A DNA stretch of 64,000 nt from Winogradskya humida (GCF_016862215.1 NZ_BOMN01000013.1:239010-303009); one strand, 5' to 3'. Shown: positions 41,411-50,399, counted from the stretch's first letter. Numbers and translations are program-made. Notes: generated by a model from the letters alone, not told the origin.

Positions 41411-42997
41411 ATGTTCATGCCACGTTTCCCCGAGCAGTACCCCCGGCCGGCCCTGCCCGCGCAAATGCCATCGGCTCTGCCCGGGCGGGTGCGACCGCCC
41501 ACCTCGGGTCCGGGCCTCGTCGCACCTTTTCCCTTCCCACAGGACGTTGATCGCCCCCCGGAGGCGACGATGCCCACAGAGGCGACGCAGCCGCCGATTC
41601 GCGAGCAACTGTCCGTGCCGGAGCCGACGGCCCTGGAGACCGAGGCCCGCTACGCGCCGATGTGGCAGAACGCGATCAGCTCGGCCGGCCAGATCTGTGC
41701 GATCGCCGAGAAGGACCGGCTCGATCGAGTGCACGGGGCTGCGACCCGCCTGAGAGATCAACTGACCGAGTCCCGCACTGTGGCCCGTGGCGGTGAGCCT
41801 CAGCCGGTGCAGGCGGTCCGGCTGCTCACCGCCGGTCGCGCCCTGGCCCGGGAGCTGGACGTCCTCGAATCTCTGGGTGTGCTGCACGAGGGGCAGCACG
41901 AGCGGATGCAAGCCGGGCTCGACAGTATCGCGGGTCTCCTGGGAACCGACGTCGAGGATCTGACCGAGCGGGCACGCGGCCCGCGCTGGCTCGAGGTGGC
42001 GTCCCCATCGCACGGTGCAGTCGATGCGGAGCGCAAATGGGGCCGCTTCAACGCCAATTACGTAGATGCCCGCCGAGCCGGGACCGTGGTCATCGCCGAC
42101 CACTGCGAGTTCGAGGCGACGGACCGCTATCGCATCGACCGGCTGTCGGTGGAGGCGTCAAGCATCTACGACGACCGAGGCGCGCTCGAGGCACTGGCGG
42201 AGGTGCTGGACAACCCCTCCGAGCAGTCGGTCAGAGCTCTCCGGAAGCACCTCAAGCGGATCACGGCGGCGAACATGCCCGAGCCGGGTCAACAGCGTTA
42301 TCGGCAGAAGCTCTCGGAGCGGACCCGTACCGAGGTCGCCGAGTGCGATGTCGTGATCGCCGGTGACGGCACGGACCTGCACGGCACCACCCGTTATCAC
42401 TTACGGCAGGTGAACGTGCCACTGGCCGAGTTGTTGCTGGAGCGCGAGGACCTGATCTGGGCTCTGGCCGGACGGGGTCCCGCGAGCAACGACCGGCGGG
42501 ACCGCGAGGCCATGCAGCAGCCGATCCTGAAGGCCCTGCGCGAGATCGGGGACGACACCCTCCTGCGGCACACCGGCCGAACCGACGGGGACACCATGGT
42601 GCGACAGCAATTCCGCGGCACCAAGGTCGACCTCGCCGCCGCCGTGATGATCGGCGCCGGGAACCACTTGACCCGCATCAGCGAGGTCGATCGCGGCCGC
42701 ACCCGGGACGGCAACCTCGCGCGTTTCCACCGTTGCCTGCGGGAGACGCGTGCGGCGCGAGCCACCGAACGGGCCGGACAGATCGACCAGGCGCGGCAGG
42801 CCGACCCGGCGCGGCGGGCCCAAGCGGCGGTGCAGACCCAGGTGGCGGAGCAGGCCCGCCTGGCCGAGCAGAAGCGGGCGACCGTGCGCGCACGGCTGGA
42901 CGAGCTGGCTAGCCACACGCCCGGGGCCGCCCGGACCAGGCAATCACAGCCGGGATACCCGACGCGGGTCTTTCCTCAGGGAGGGACAGGCCGATGA
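41411..42997 (+). CDS. Unrecognised protein with Pro-rich N-terminus and repeated ~70-aa units
   Basis: About 528 aa, no known family. Residues 1-75 are Pro-rich and disordered, followed by helices. From about residue 215 there are two or three related units: TVVIADHCEFEATDRYRIDRL, then DVVIAGDGTDLHGTTRYHLRQV, then DTMVRQQFRGTKVDLAAAVMIG. Each has a strand-turn-strand head and a helical tail. The C-terminal 100 residues are Ala/Arg/Gln-rich and probably coiled (ERAGQIDQARQADPARRAQA). ATG 41411 is chosen because GCGGAGG (41396-41402) precedes it; an in-frame GTG lies at 41351. It overlaps a small membrane-protein gene by 4 nt. Confidence 0.65.
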   Translation: MFMPRFPEQYPRPALPAQMPSALPGRVRPPTSGPGLVAPFPFPQDVDRPPEATMPTEATQPPIREQLSVPEPTALETEARYAPMWQNAISSAGQICAIAEKDRLDRVHGAATRLRDQLTESRTVARGGEPQPVQAVRLLTAGRALARELDVLESLGVLHEGQHERMQAGLDSIAGLLGTDVEDLTERARGPRWLEVASPSHGAVDAERKWGRFNANYVDARRAGTVVIADHCEFEATDRYRIDRLSVEASSIYDDRGALEALAEVLDNPSEQSVRALRKHLKRITAANMPEPGQQRYRQKLSERTRTEVAECDVVIAGDGTDLHGTTRYHLRQVNVPLAELLLEREDLIWALAGRGPASNDRRDREAMQQPILKALREIGDDTLLRHTGRTDGDTMVRQQFRGTKVDLAAAVMIGAGNHLTRISEVDRGRTRDGNLARFHRCLRETRAARATERAGQIDQARQADPARRAQAAVQTQVAEQARLAEQKRATVRARLDELASHTPGAARTRQSQPGYPTRVFPQGGTGR

Positions 42998-43287
42998 AGT
43001 GGATCGCCGCCGTCGTTGCTGTGGCCCTGCTGGCCGGCTCGGGCGTCTTCTTCGCTCTGCAGGGCCTTGATCGCTCGGACAAATTCGCAAGCGTCGGTGG
43101 GTTCCTCCTGGCCCTCGCCGTCGCGATCGTCAGCGTCTTCCTGCACTTTCGTGGCCGGGACCGGGCAGGAGAGCAGAGTTCGGCGCACGTCAGAAATCAC
43201 ATTCACGACAACGATGTAGTCATCACCGATCCCGTGGGCCACATCAGTTTCACGATCGACAGACGCAAACGCCACTGGCTTTCCTAG
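42994..43287 (+). CDS. Small two-helix membrane protein coupled to the repeat protein
   Basis: A 97-aa protein: two membrane helices (WIAAVVAVALLAGSGVFFAL and FASVGGFLLALAVAIVSVFLHF), a short polar linker, then a C-terminal beta-like tail (HVRNHIHDNDVVITDPVGHISFTIDRR). No family is recognised. ATGA overlap with the preceding gene implies coordinated translation, so the two may work as a membrane-linked pair. Confidence 0.65.
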   Translation: MKWIAAVVAVALLAGSGVFFALQGLDRSDKFASVGGFLLALAVAIVSVFLHFRGRDRAGEQSSAHVRNHIHDNDVVITDPVGHISFTIDRRKRHWLS

Positions 43288-43366
43288 TACTGCTTTGTCA
43301 TGGCGTAACTGGTGGACACCGACCGGTTAGCGCCCGGTGAGCAGCCGCCCGCTCAGAACTCCTGCT

Positions 43367-44437
43367 TCAGTGGTCGCGGGCGATGACCGACGAGGCCAGC
43401 TCGGTCAGGGCCGCACGGGCCTCGTCGGTGAGCGGCGCCTCGGCCAGCGCAGCGGTCGACTCGGCGGCCCGGCGGCGGATGAGGTCCTCGATGTCCTCCC
43501 GGGCGCCCGTGACGGTGATGATGTCGCGGAGCTCCGCGGCGCCGGCGTCATCGAGGGACGCTGTGCCGAAGAGTTCGCGGATGCGGGCGGCCTGCGTACG
43601 CGAAGCTCGGTCCCGGGCCATGGCCACCATGACGGTGGGTTTGCCCTCGCGGAGGTCGTCGATGACCGGTTTGCCGGTCCGGGCGGGGTCGCCGAAGACG
43701 CCGAGGACGTCGTCGCGTAGCTGGAAGGCGTCGCCGAGGGGGTCGCCGAAGGCTTGGAGGGCGGTGTGCAGGGCCGGGCCGGCGTCCGCGAGGGCCGCGC
43801 CGATCTGCAGGGGGCGGGTGACGGTGTAGCGGGCGGCTTTCATGCGGATCACGGTGAGGGCGCCTGCCACCGAGCCGTCGCCGACGCCGGAGACCAGGTC
43901 GAGGTACTGGCCGGCGATGACTTCGGTGCGCATGACGGTGAAGAGTTTGTAGCCGCGGTGGATACCCTCGATGGGCAGGCCGGACTCGTGGAACAGGTGA
44001 TCCGCCCACGCCGCGCAGAGGTCGCCGCAGAGCAGGGCGGCGCTGTTGCCGTAACGGACGGCTTCGCCTTTCCAGGAGTGGCGGGTGTGGACGTCGGCGA
44101 AGTGGCGGTGGACGGTCGGGTGGCCGCGGCGCAGGTTGCTGCCGTCCATGATGTCGTCGTGGATGAGGGCGAAGGCGTGGAAGAGTTCGAGGGCGGCCGC
44201 GGCGGTGACGATCTGCTGGCCGTCGGGGCGGCCCGCGCCGCGCCAGCCCCAGTAGCAGAACATCGGGCGCAGGCGTTTGCCGTCGGCGAGCACGAAGCGG
44301 CGCACGGCGTCCAGAACACCCCGCGGGGTGCCGTCAGGCCAGTGCGGTCGCTGTTTGTCCAGGTACGCGATGAGTGCCGCCTCGCATCTCCGCGCCAGCC
44401 CCGCCGCGTCGGTCTCCGGCGCGATCTCGACCGTCAT
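43367..44437 (-). CDS. Polyprenyl diphosphate synthase of the Ebo-like operon
   Basis: A 356-aa trans-prenyltransferase. The first Asp-rich motif is in FALIHDDIMDGSNLRRGHPTVHR and the second in FQLRDDVLGVFGD; GKRLRP and the GEAVRYGNSAALLCGDL segment fit the family. It condenses isopentenyl diphosphate onto allylic diphosphates; the chain length cannot be told. It ends the long minus-strand operon and is coupled by ATGA to a duplicated 30-codon ORF. It could supply the prenyl donor used by the UbiA protein encoded at 49542. Confidence 0.92.
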   Translation of the reverse strand: MTVEIAPETDAAGLARRCEAALIAYLDKQRPHWPDGTPRGVLDAVRRFVLADGKRLRPMFCYWGWRGAGRPDGQQIVTAAAALELFHAFALIHDDIMDGSNLRRGHPTVHRHFADVHTRHSWKGEAVRYGNSAALLCGDLCAAWADHLFHESGLPIEGIHRGYKLFTVMRTEVIAGQYLDLVSGVGDGSVAGALTVIRMKAARYTVTRPLQIGAALADAGPALHTALQAFGDPLGDAFQLRDDVLGVFGDPARTGKPVIDDLREGKPTVMVAMARDRASRTQAARIRELFGTASLDDAGAAELRDIITVTGAREDIEDLIRRRAAESTAALAEAPLTDEARAALTELASSVIARDH

Positions 44438-44610
44438 GCTGTGCTCTCCCTACGCATGCCCTCATGGCCCTCACCCTCACGGCCGTCCGCCGCTGACGGG
44501 CGGCGTAGCTCGGTGCAATCGGTCATGCTGTGCTCTCCTTACGCATGCCCTCATGGCCCTCACCCTCACGGCCGTCCGCCGCTGACGGGCGGCGTAGCTC
44601 GGTGCAATCG
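44433..44610. repeat. 89-bp tandem duplication in the Ebo-like operon
   Basis: Two adjacent copies of 89 bp (44433-44521 and 44522-44610) differ by one base (CTCTCCC against CTCTCCT). A third fragment GTCATGC begins at 44611. Each copy carries, on the minus strand, an AGGGAG or AAGGAG ribosome binding site and an ATGA stop/start junction. Confidence 0.95.
44434..44526 (-). CDS. Possible 30-aa peptide, copy 2
   Basis: An ORF of 30 codons (MTDCTELRRPSAADG, then REGEGHEGMRRESTA) starting at an ATGA overlap with copy 1 and ending at an ATGA overlap with the polyprenyl synthase start. AAGGAG precedes its start. The product could be real, or the ORF may only pass ribosomes on to the next gene. Confidence 0.4.
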   Translation of the reverse strand: MTDCTELRRPSAADGREGEGHEGMRRESTA

Positions 44611-44615
44611 GTCAT
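44523..44615 (-). CDS. Possible 30-aa peptide, copy 1
   Basis: The same 30-codon ORF as copy 2 with one changed residue (KESTA in place of RESTA). It starts at an ATGA overlap with the EboF-like stop and ends at an ATGA overlap with copy 2. No similarity to a known peptide is recognised. The single Cys and the acidic/Gly/His tract are the only notable features. Confidence 0.4.
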   Translation of the reverse strand: MTDCTELRRPSAADGREGEGHEGMRKESTA

Positions 44616-45979
44616 GCGAGGTCCGCCAGCCGCAGGAGCAGGTCTTTCACGTCGGTCGCAGCGAACGAGTCGCGGGCGGCGGCCGCGTCGGTGCAGAGCA
44701 GGACGGGTGCGTCGAGGGGGTCGGCCGGGAGGCGGCCGTGCGAGCCACGGACCGCTGCGGCACCGGCGTCGAGGCCGACGACGTTCATCGTGTAGCGCAG
44801 GCCGATCTTCTTGCGGAGCAGGGCGAGACCGGCACGCCCCTTGGCCGCGCCGGGCCCGGCCGGGTCGAAGAAGAGTTCCGCGGGGTCGTAGCCCGGTTTG
44901 CGGTGGATCTCCACAAGGCGCGCGAAGTCGGGTGCGCGAGCGTCGTCGAGCCAGTAGTAGTACGTGAACCAGGCGTCCGGCTCGGCGATCAGGACGAGGT
45001 CCCCCGACCGCTCATGGCCGAGCCCGCCCTGGTCCGACTTGTCCAGGACGGATTCCACGCCGGGCAGGTCAGCGCACAGTTTGGCGATTTCCGGAATATC
45101 CGTTTTATCGCGAACGTAGACGTGTGCAATCTGGTGATCAGCCACGGCGAACGCCCGCGAGACCCACGGATCGAGGTACTCCATCCCCGCCTGCGTGTAG
45201 ACCTCCAGATGACCCGACCGCCGCAGGGCACGGTTGATGTCCACCGGCCGGCTGACATCCGTGATCCCGTACTCCGACAGAACGACAACGGTCGCGTCAC
45301 GAGCGGCGGCCGCGTCCAGCACCGGAGCGAGGACAACGTCCAGCGCCGTGGCGGCCGCCACGGCCTCGGGACCTGACGGGCCGTGGCGCTGCAGGTCGTA
45401 GTCGAGGTGGGGAACGTACACGAGGGTGAGATCGGGGTTGTGGTCCTGCATGATCTGCACGGCTGCCCGGCAGATCCACTCCGAGGACGGCATCCCCGCG
45501 TTCGCGCCCCAGTAACTGAACAGCGGGAACGGCCCGAGCCGGGAGACCAGTTCATCATGCAGAGACGGTGGGTACGTGTAGCAGTCCGGGTCCTTGCGCC
45601 CGTCCGCGTGGTAGATCGGCCGTGGGGTGACCGTCCAGTCGACGGCCGCGCCCATGGCGTACCACCAGCAGATGTTGGCCACCGTGTAGCCGGGCCGGAC
45701 CGCCCGGGCCGCATCCCACAGTTTCTCCCCGCCGACCAGCGCGTTGTGCTGGCGCCAGAGAAAGACCTCCCCCAGCTCGCGGAAATACCAGCCGTTGCCG
45801 ACGATCCCGTGCTCGGCGGGCAGCACCCCGGTCAGGAACGTGGACTGCACCGAGCACGTCACCGCGGGCAGCACCGTGCCCAGCGAGGCCCGGAACCCGC
45901 CGAGACGCGACAACCGCGGCATGTGCTGCAGCAGCCGCGGCGTCAGGCCGACGACGTCGAGCACCACCACCGGCTTCAT
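44612..45979 (-). CDS. eboF: Alkaline-phosphatase-superfamily phosphodiesterase, EboF-like
   Basis: A 455-aa enzyme of the nucleotide pyrophosphatase/phosphodiesterase type. The nucleophile Thr is in VLPAVTCSVQSTFLTGVLPAEHGIVGNGWYFR. Metal-site candidates are in LVYVPHLDYDLQRHG and in TVVVLSEYGITDVSR; a late His is in AVRGSHGRLPADP. EboF of the Ebo cluster belongs to this family, and the neighbours match that cluster. There is no signal peptide. It overlaps eboE by 4 nt and the first small ORF by 4 nt. Hydrolysis of a phosphodiester or diphosphate intermediate is likely. Confidence 0.85.
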   Translation of the reverse strand: MKPVVVLDVVGLTPRLLQHMPRLSRLGGFRASLGTVLPAVTCSVQSTFLTGVLPAEHGIVGNGWYFRELGEVFLWRQHNALVGGEKLWDAARAVRPGYTVANICWWYAMGAAVDWTVTPRPIYHADGRKDPDCYTYPPSLHDELVSRLGPFPLFSYWGANAGMPSSEWICRAAVQIMQDHNPDLTLVYVPHLDYDLQRHGPSGPEAVAAATALDVVLAPVLDAAAARDATVVVLSEYGITDVSRPVDINRALRRSGHLEVYTQAGMEYLDPWVSRAFAVADHQIAHVYVRDKTDIPEIAKLCADLPGVESVLDKSDQGGLGHERSGDLVLIAEPDAWFTYYYWLDDARAPDFARLVEIHRKPGYDPAELFFDPAGPGAAKGRAGLALLRKKIGLRYTMNVVGLDAGAAAVRGSHGRLPADPLDAPVLLCTDAAAARDSFAATDVKDLLLRLADLA

Positions 45980-47127
45980 GACGGCACCCCCTGCGTGACG
46001 GCGAGACCCAGCGCGGTGAGCTGCGCGCGGGCGAAGAACAGCTCGGACGCGATCCCGTTGGCAAGCTCAGCGGGTCCGTCCGGCCGCGAGGCGGGCGGCA
46101 GGACATTCCACGTGTACGTCTCCACGTCGAAGTGGTCGCACAGCGCCGTGTCACCGCCGGCGATTTCCCGTAACGCGTCGGCCAGGACCCCGACGGTGGT
46201 GCGCAGCGGGGGAACGGGTGGCTGGTGCAGCGGCACGTGGTAATGGATTCGCCACGGCTGTTCGTCCGCTCCGGGCGTACACAAGGCTTCGTCCAGATCG
46301 TCGGCCGACAGGCCGTGCGGCCCCCGGGTCTGATGCAGGAACCGGCGCTCGGCGTATTGGCTCAGCACCACCGCGTCGCGGTGCGGATCCTCGCTCACCA
46401 GCGCCGCGGAGATCTGGGTCTTCACGATCGGGATGCCGGCCTCGCGCAACCGGCCCACCGCCTCGGCGGGCTCCTCCCACGCGCAGGCGAGATGGGCCAG
46501 GTCGAGGCACACGCCCAGCACGTCGGTGTCGGCCTCACCGAGCAGCGCGACGGCCTCCGCGGTCGTCTCGACGATGCATCCCGGCTCCGGCTCGAACGCC
46601 ACCCGCACCGGCCGCGGCAGCTGGTGCAACTGCCGGGCCAGCTCGTCGAGAGCCCGACGGCACGCCGACGCCCGCGCCGCGTCCCACGGATCACGCCAGG
46701 CCAGCGGCAGGGTCGACACCGATCCCCGCACGGCATCCGCAGGCAACAGATCAGTCAAAATCTTAGCCAGATCCATCGTGTACGCCAACCGCTGCGGCGT
46801 CGTCCAATCCGGCTGGTACACCGCGTACTTCACCACGGGCGCCTGGAAGGACTGATAGGGGAACCCGTTCAGGGTCACCACCTCGAGCCCCCGCGCCGTC
46901 AGCGCACTGCGCAACCGCTGCCGCGCGGCCCCGTCCGAGGCGAGCCCCGCGGCGACCGGAGCGGCCAGCCACAATCCCAGACCCAGAACATCGGCCCCGA
47001 GACGTTCCCTGATCGGTACGGCGTACGTGTCGAGCTGCTCGAGAATGCCCGCCAGATCCTCGGCGGCATGCACGTTCGTGCAGTAGGAAAGATGCACGAC
47101 CTGACCATCCGGATGCCGCAACCGCAT
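45976..47127 (-). CDS. eboE: EboE-like metabolite-traffic protein (TIM barrel)
   Basis: A 383-aa AP-endonuclease/xylose-isomerase-like barrel of the EboE family: HLSYCTNVHAAEDLAGILEQL, LGLGLWLAAPVAAGLA, TLNGFPYQSFQAPVVKYAVYQPDWTTPQRLAYTMDLA, VAFEPEPGCIVET, VCLDLAHLACAWE and HYHVPLHQPP. EboE proteins have been linked to moving metabolite precursors to the periplasm in cyanobacteria, but the reaction is unknown. It overlaps eboB by one base (TGATG) and eboF by four. Confidence 0.9.
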   Translation of the reverse strand: MRLRHPDGQVVHLSYCTNVHAAEDLAGILEQLDTYAVPIRERLGADVLGLGLWLAAPVAAGLASDGAARQRLRSALTARGLEVVTLNGFPYQSFQAPVVKYAVYQPDWTTPQRLAYTMDLAKILTDLLPADAVRGSVSTLPLAWRDPWDAARASACRRALDELARQLHQLPRPVRVAFEPEPGCIVETTAEAVALLGEADTDVLGVCLDLAHLACAWEEPAEAVGRLREAGIPIVKTQISAALVSEDPHRDAVVLSQYAERRFLHQTRGPHGLSADDLDEALCTPGADEQPWRIHYHVPLHQPPVPPLRTTVGVLADALREIAGGDTALCDHFDVETYTWNVLPPASRPDGPAELANGIASELFFARAQLTALGLAVTQGVPS

Positions 47128-47978
47128 CAGCTACCACCCCGCTTGACCGAACTCCCCGCGAACGTGGCCTCCGGCTCCGGCAACTCGGACAGATCAAGGC
47201 GCCCCGACTGTGCGTAGAACTCGATCGGATTGCGCCACAACACCTTGTCGACGTCATCGGCGCTGAACCCGGCATCGAGCATCGCCTCCCCGGTCGCCAC
47301 GGTCAGCAACGGATCGGAATGCCCCCAGTCCGCCGCGGAATTCACCAGCACCCGCTCGATGCCGTACTCCTGAAGAATCGCCACCATTCTCGGCGGCGAC
47401 ATCTTCGTCTCCGGATAGATGGAGAACCCCGTCCAGCACCCGCTGTCCTTCACCACCGCCACGGTCACCTCGTTGAGATGATCGACGGCAACCCGTCCGG
47501 GCTCGATCCCCGACGCCGCAACCACATCGAGCGTCCGCCGCGTCCCCGCAGCCTTGTCCCGGTGCGGCGTGTGGACCAGCGCCGGCAACCCGAACTCCCG
47601 CGCCAGGTCCAGCTGCGCGGCGAAAGCCTCGTCCTCCGCGGGTGTCATCGAGTCGTACCCGATCTCCCCGACCGCGACGACCCCGTCCTTCTCCAGGTAG
47701 CGCGGAAGCAGATCCAGCACACCCTTGCAGCGCGGATCGTTGGCCTCCTTGGGATTCAGCGCGAGCGTCGCATGATGCCGCACCCCGTACTGCGAAGCCC
47801 GGTACGGCTCCCACCCCAGCAGCGAATCGAAATAGTCACCGAACGACCCGGGATTCGTCCGCGGCTGCCCGAGCCAGAACGCCGGCTCCACCACCGAGCG
47901 CACCCCGGCAGCCGCCATCCGCCGATAATCATCGGTCGTACGAGAGGTCATGTGGATGTGCGGATCAAAAACGCGCAT
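47127..47978 (-). CDS. eboB: TatD-family metal-dependent hydrolase, EboB-like
   Basis: A 283-aa amidohydrolase-type barrel. Metal ligands are in VFDPHIHMTSR, GVVAVGEIGYD, LVHTPHRDK and VAVDHLNEVT; a late acidic residue is in VLVNSAADWGHSDPL. TatD-like proteins are EboB in Ebo clusters. The substrate is unknown. ATG 47978 shares a base with the EboA stop (TGATG). Confidence 0.88.
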   Translation of the reverse strand: MRVFDPHIHMTSRTTDDYRRMAAAGVRSVVEPAFWLGQPRTNPGSFGDYFDSLLGWEPYRASQYGVRHHATLALNPKEANDPRCKGVLDLLPRYLEKDGVVAVGEIGYDSMTPAEDEAFAAQLDLAREFGLPALVHTPHRDKAAGTRRTLDVVAASGIEPGRVAVDHLNEVTVAVVKDSGCWTGFSIYPETKMSPPRMVAILQEYGIERVLVNSAADWGHSDPLLTVATGEAMLDAGFSADDVDKVLWRNPIEFYAQSGRLDLSELPEPEATFAGSSVKRGGS

Positions 47979-48640
47979 CAGCCCTCCTTGGCCTTCCATC
48001 CCTTTGCCAGCGACTGGCGATTGAGCAGGGCAAGTGCGTCACCCGGCATCCGCCGCCCCGCCGCGGCCCGCTCCCTGGCCAGACCGCCGAGCATCTCCGC
48101 GAGCGGTTGGTCGGCCCGTTCCCCGAGCCGGTCGACAACGCTCAGCGGCACTTCCATGAACACGCACTTCACCACTCCCTGCCGCCACACCGCATCGTCA
48201 AGAAGAGCGGCACAAGGCCCGAGAGCAGCGGCGACAAGGCGTTTGTCGTTGGTCCGCAGGGCGTCCTCGATGAGCGGAACGCCCGCTTCCCCGAGGCCCA
48301 GATGCTCCAGCGCGTGCAGCACCGCCAGCCGTTCAGCGGGGTCGCCCCGCCAATAGAGCTCAGCAACCCGCCCCCGCACGGTCACCGTCGACGCCGCCCC
48401 CTCAGGCGCCCGGCCTTCCAGCGGCTCACCTGTCAATGCCAGCAGCAGGAGAACCCGGCCGGCCTGGCCCGCGGTCCACGACGGATGATCCGGCAACGGC
48501 CGGCGCCCGAGCATCCGCCCGGCCCGGGCGAAAAGCTGTCCGATGGCATCCGGATCGGCGCGCACCCTGGCCTCGGCCTCGGCGAACCAGCCGTTCTCCG
48601 GCACGCCCCCGAGCAGAGTCCGCAGCGTTTCGGGAGTCAT
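47978..48640 (-). CDS. eboA: EboA-domain protein
   Basis: A 220-aa helical, HEAT-like protein: GQAGRVLLLLALTGEPL, LYWRGDPAERLAVLHALEHLGLGEAGVPLIEDALRTNDKRLVAAALGPCAALLDDAVWRQGVVKCVFMEVPLSVVDRLGERAD. This matches the EboA domain, found only in Ebo clusters and of unknown activity. ATG 48640 and GTG 48643 are both possible at the TGATG junction; GAAGGAGGG precedes them. Confidence 0.88.
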   Translation of the reverse strand: MTPETLRTLLGGVPENGWFAEAEARVRADPDAIGQLFARAGRMLGRRPLPDHPSWTAGQAGRVLLLLALTGEPLEGRAPEGAASTVTVRGRVAELYWRGDPAERLAVLHALEHLGLGEAGVPLIEDALRTNDKRLVAAALGPCAALLDDAVWRQGVVKCVFMEVPLSVVDRLGERADQPLAEMLGGLARERAAAGRRMPGDALALLNRQSLAKGWKAKEG

Positions 48641-49545
48641 CACCAGCCCTCCTTCTCGGCGCCGCGCAGAAATGCCAGCGAATCGCGGGCAATCGTCGGA
48701 GCAGCGTGGGAATGCCGCGGCAACTCCACCGCGACCAGCCCCCGATAACCGCCGTCGCGCAACGCCCGCAGCACCGGCGGGAACTCGATCTCACCGGTCC
48801 CGAACTCCAGATGCTCGTGCACCCCGCGCCGCATATCGTCAATCTGCACGTTGACCAGATAAGGCGCGGCAGCAGCGACACAATCGGCCACCGGCTCCGG
48901 CTCGTTCGCCCGGCAATGCCCGATATCCAGCGTCAACCCGAATCCGTCCGGCGCCCCCATCGCCTCCCGCAACCTGCGCCACCCCGCCAGATCCGCAACG
49001 AGCATCCCCGGCTCAGGCTCAAACCCCACAGGTACGCCGGCAGCGCCCGCAACCGCCGTGATCTCCGCACATCCGTCGACCAGCCGCTCCCACGCCGTAC
49101 GCTCATCAACCCCGCCCGGCACAATCCCGGACCAGAACGAAACAGCCTCGGCACCCAGATCCGCCCCGATCGCCACCGCCCGCCGCAGAAACTCCAGCCG
49201 GTGCTCACGATCGTCGTGCAGGAGAGTCGGTGCATGCTTACGCCAGGGATCCAGCAGGAACCGGGCCCCCGTCTCGATGACGACGCCGAGCTCCCGCTCC
49301 CGCAGGAAATCGGCGACCTGAGCGACCTCCCGGCCCAGCCCCGCCCGGTACGGATCCAGATGATCGTGGTCAAGCGTCACCGCCACTCCCGCGTACCCGA
49401 GGTCAGCGATCACCGCCAGCGCATCCCGCAGCCGATGATTGGCGAACCCATTCGTCCCGTACCCGAACCGCAGCCCGCCGCCCTCCCCAGGCGCCACTCC
49501 ACTCTCCCGGACGACTGCGGCCGGCCCTTCTCCACCCGCGGTCAT
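48640..49545 (-). CDS. Sugar phosphate isomerase/epimerase-like TIM barrel
   Basis: A 301-aa xylose-isomerase-like barrel: FGYGTNGFANHRLRDALAVIADLGYAGVAVTLDHDHL, VVIETGARFLLDPWRKHAPTLL, FEPEPGMLVADLAGWRRL, LTLDIGHCRANEPEPVAD, VNVQIDDMRRGVHEHLEFGTGEIEF, and VAVELPRHSHAA. Metal ligands Glu, Asp, His and Glu are at the usual barrel positions, so it is probably an active isomerase or epimerase. It is a second AP-endonuclease-like protein beside EboE and may act on the cyclitol or sugar moiety. Confidence 0.85.
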   Translation of the reverse strand: MTAGGEGPAAVVRESGVAPGEGGGLRFGYGTNGFANHRLRDALAVIADLGYAGVAVTLDHDHLDPYRAGLGREVAQVADFLRERELGVVIETGARFLLDPWRKHAPTLLHDDREHRLEFLRRAVAIGADLGAEAVSFWSGIVPGGVDERTAWERLVDGCAEITAVAGAAGVPVGFEPEPGMLVADLAGWRRLREAMGAPDGFGLTLDIGHCRANEPEPVADCVAAAAPYLVNVQIDDMRRGVHEHLEFGTGEIEFPPVLRALRDGGYRGLVAVELPRHSHAAPTIARDSLAFLRGAEKEGW

Positions 49546-50399
49546 GTCGGGGAGATCTTGCGGGCGAGGAGCCGGCCGGCGGGGGCTGCGGCGGCTACGG
49601 CAAGGGCGGTGAAGGTCCGGCCCGAGCGGGCGATCAGGGCTCCCTGGAGCGCGGGCAACGCGGTGATGCCCGCCCCGACAGCCGCCCGGACCCGGGGCGC
49701 GGACGGATCGGTGAAGAGCCGGAGCTGAGCGCGACCGTAGGTGGTGGCGTACTCCCCCGCCAGCATCGCTGTCACAGCGCCACCCCTGGCCGTCGCCGCA
49801 ACCGTGATCCCCGCCGTGGTGGCGAGCGTCGCCGCGGGCAGGGCGGCCGGAACGCTCCCCGACACCTCACGGCGGGACAAGCTCGTAACGGTGTACGTAT
49901 GGACTGCTATCGCTGCGGCGGCGGGCAATGCGCGTACGGTGCGACCGGGGCTCGCCCCGAGCAGCACATCGAGTGCGCGGCACGCGGCCATGCCCACCGG
50001 CCCGGCCGCGGTATTCTTCAACCGCAGGTCATAGGCCCAGACCGCGGCAGCAAGCGGCCCCGCGACCGACAGTGCGCGCCCACCCCCGGCCCGTCCCGCA
50101 ACTGCCAGCCCAGCCACGGTGAGCCCCACGGCAACCCCCAGCGCCGCACTCGAAGAGATCCGCCCGGAGGGAATCGGCCGCTCGGGACGTTCCACGGCGT
50201 CAAGCTCCCGGTCCGCCCAGTCGTTCGCCGCCATCCCGGCCCAGTAAAGAAGAACGGAAGCAGAAGCAAGCCCAGCACTACCCCGCCCCACCACCCCAGC
50301 CGCCGCCGCCCCAGCCACCACATCCCCCGGCACCGACAACGCCGCCGGCGCCCGAACCAACTCAGCCAGCGCCCGCAATCGCGCCTTCACGGCACTCAT
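49542..50399 (-). CDS. eboC: UbiA-type prenyltransferase, EboC/SCO3242-like
   Basis: A 285-aa membrane enzyme with about eight hydrophobic segments. The first Asp-rich motif is NDWADRELDAVERPERPIPSGRIS. The second region is YDLRLKNTAAGPVGMAACRALDVLLGA. UbiA enzymes join a prenyl diphosphate to an aromatic or other acceptor. In Ebo clusters this is EboC; in actinomycetes this type sits beside an inositol phosphate synthase, as here. It overlaps both neighbours by 4 nt. Confidence 0.9.
   Translation of the reverse strand: MSAVKARLRALAELVRAPAALSVPGDVVAGAAAAGVVGRGSAGLASASVLLYWAGMAANDWADRELDAVERPERPIPSGRISSSAALGVAVGLTVAGLAVAGRAGGGRALSVAGPLAAAVWAYDLRLKNTAAGPVGMAACRALDVLLGASPGRTVRALPAAAAIAVHTYTVTSLSRREVSGSVPAALPAATLATTAGITVAATARGGAVTAMLAGEYATTYGRAQLRLFTDPSAPRVRAAVGAGITALPALQGALIARSGRTFTALAVAAAAPAGRLLARKISPT

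Noticed and set aside
43288..43366. Insertion-sequence end (CTAGTACTGCTTTGTCA just after the small membrane-protein gene)
   Set aside because: It has the look of a transposon terminus, but there is no transposase, second end or target duplication in the window.
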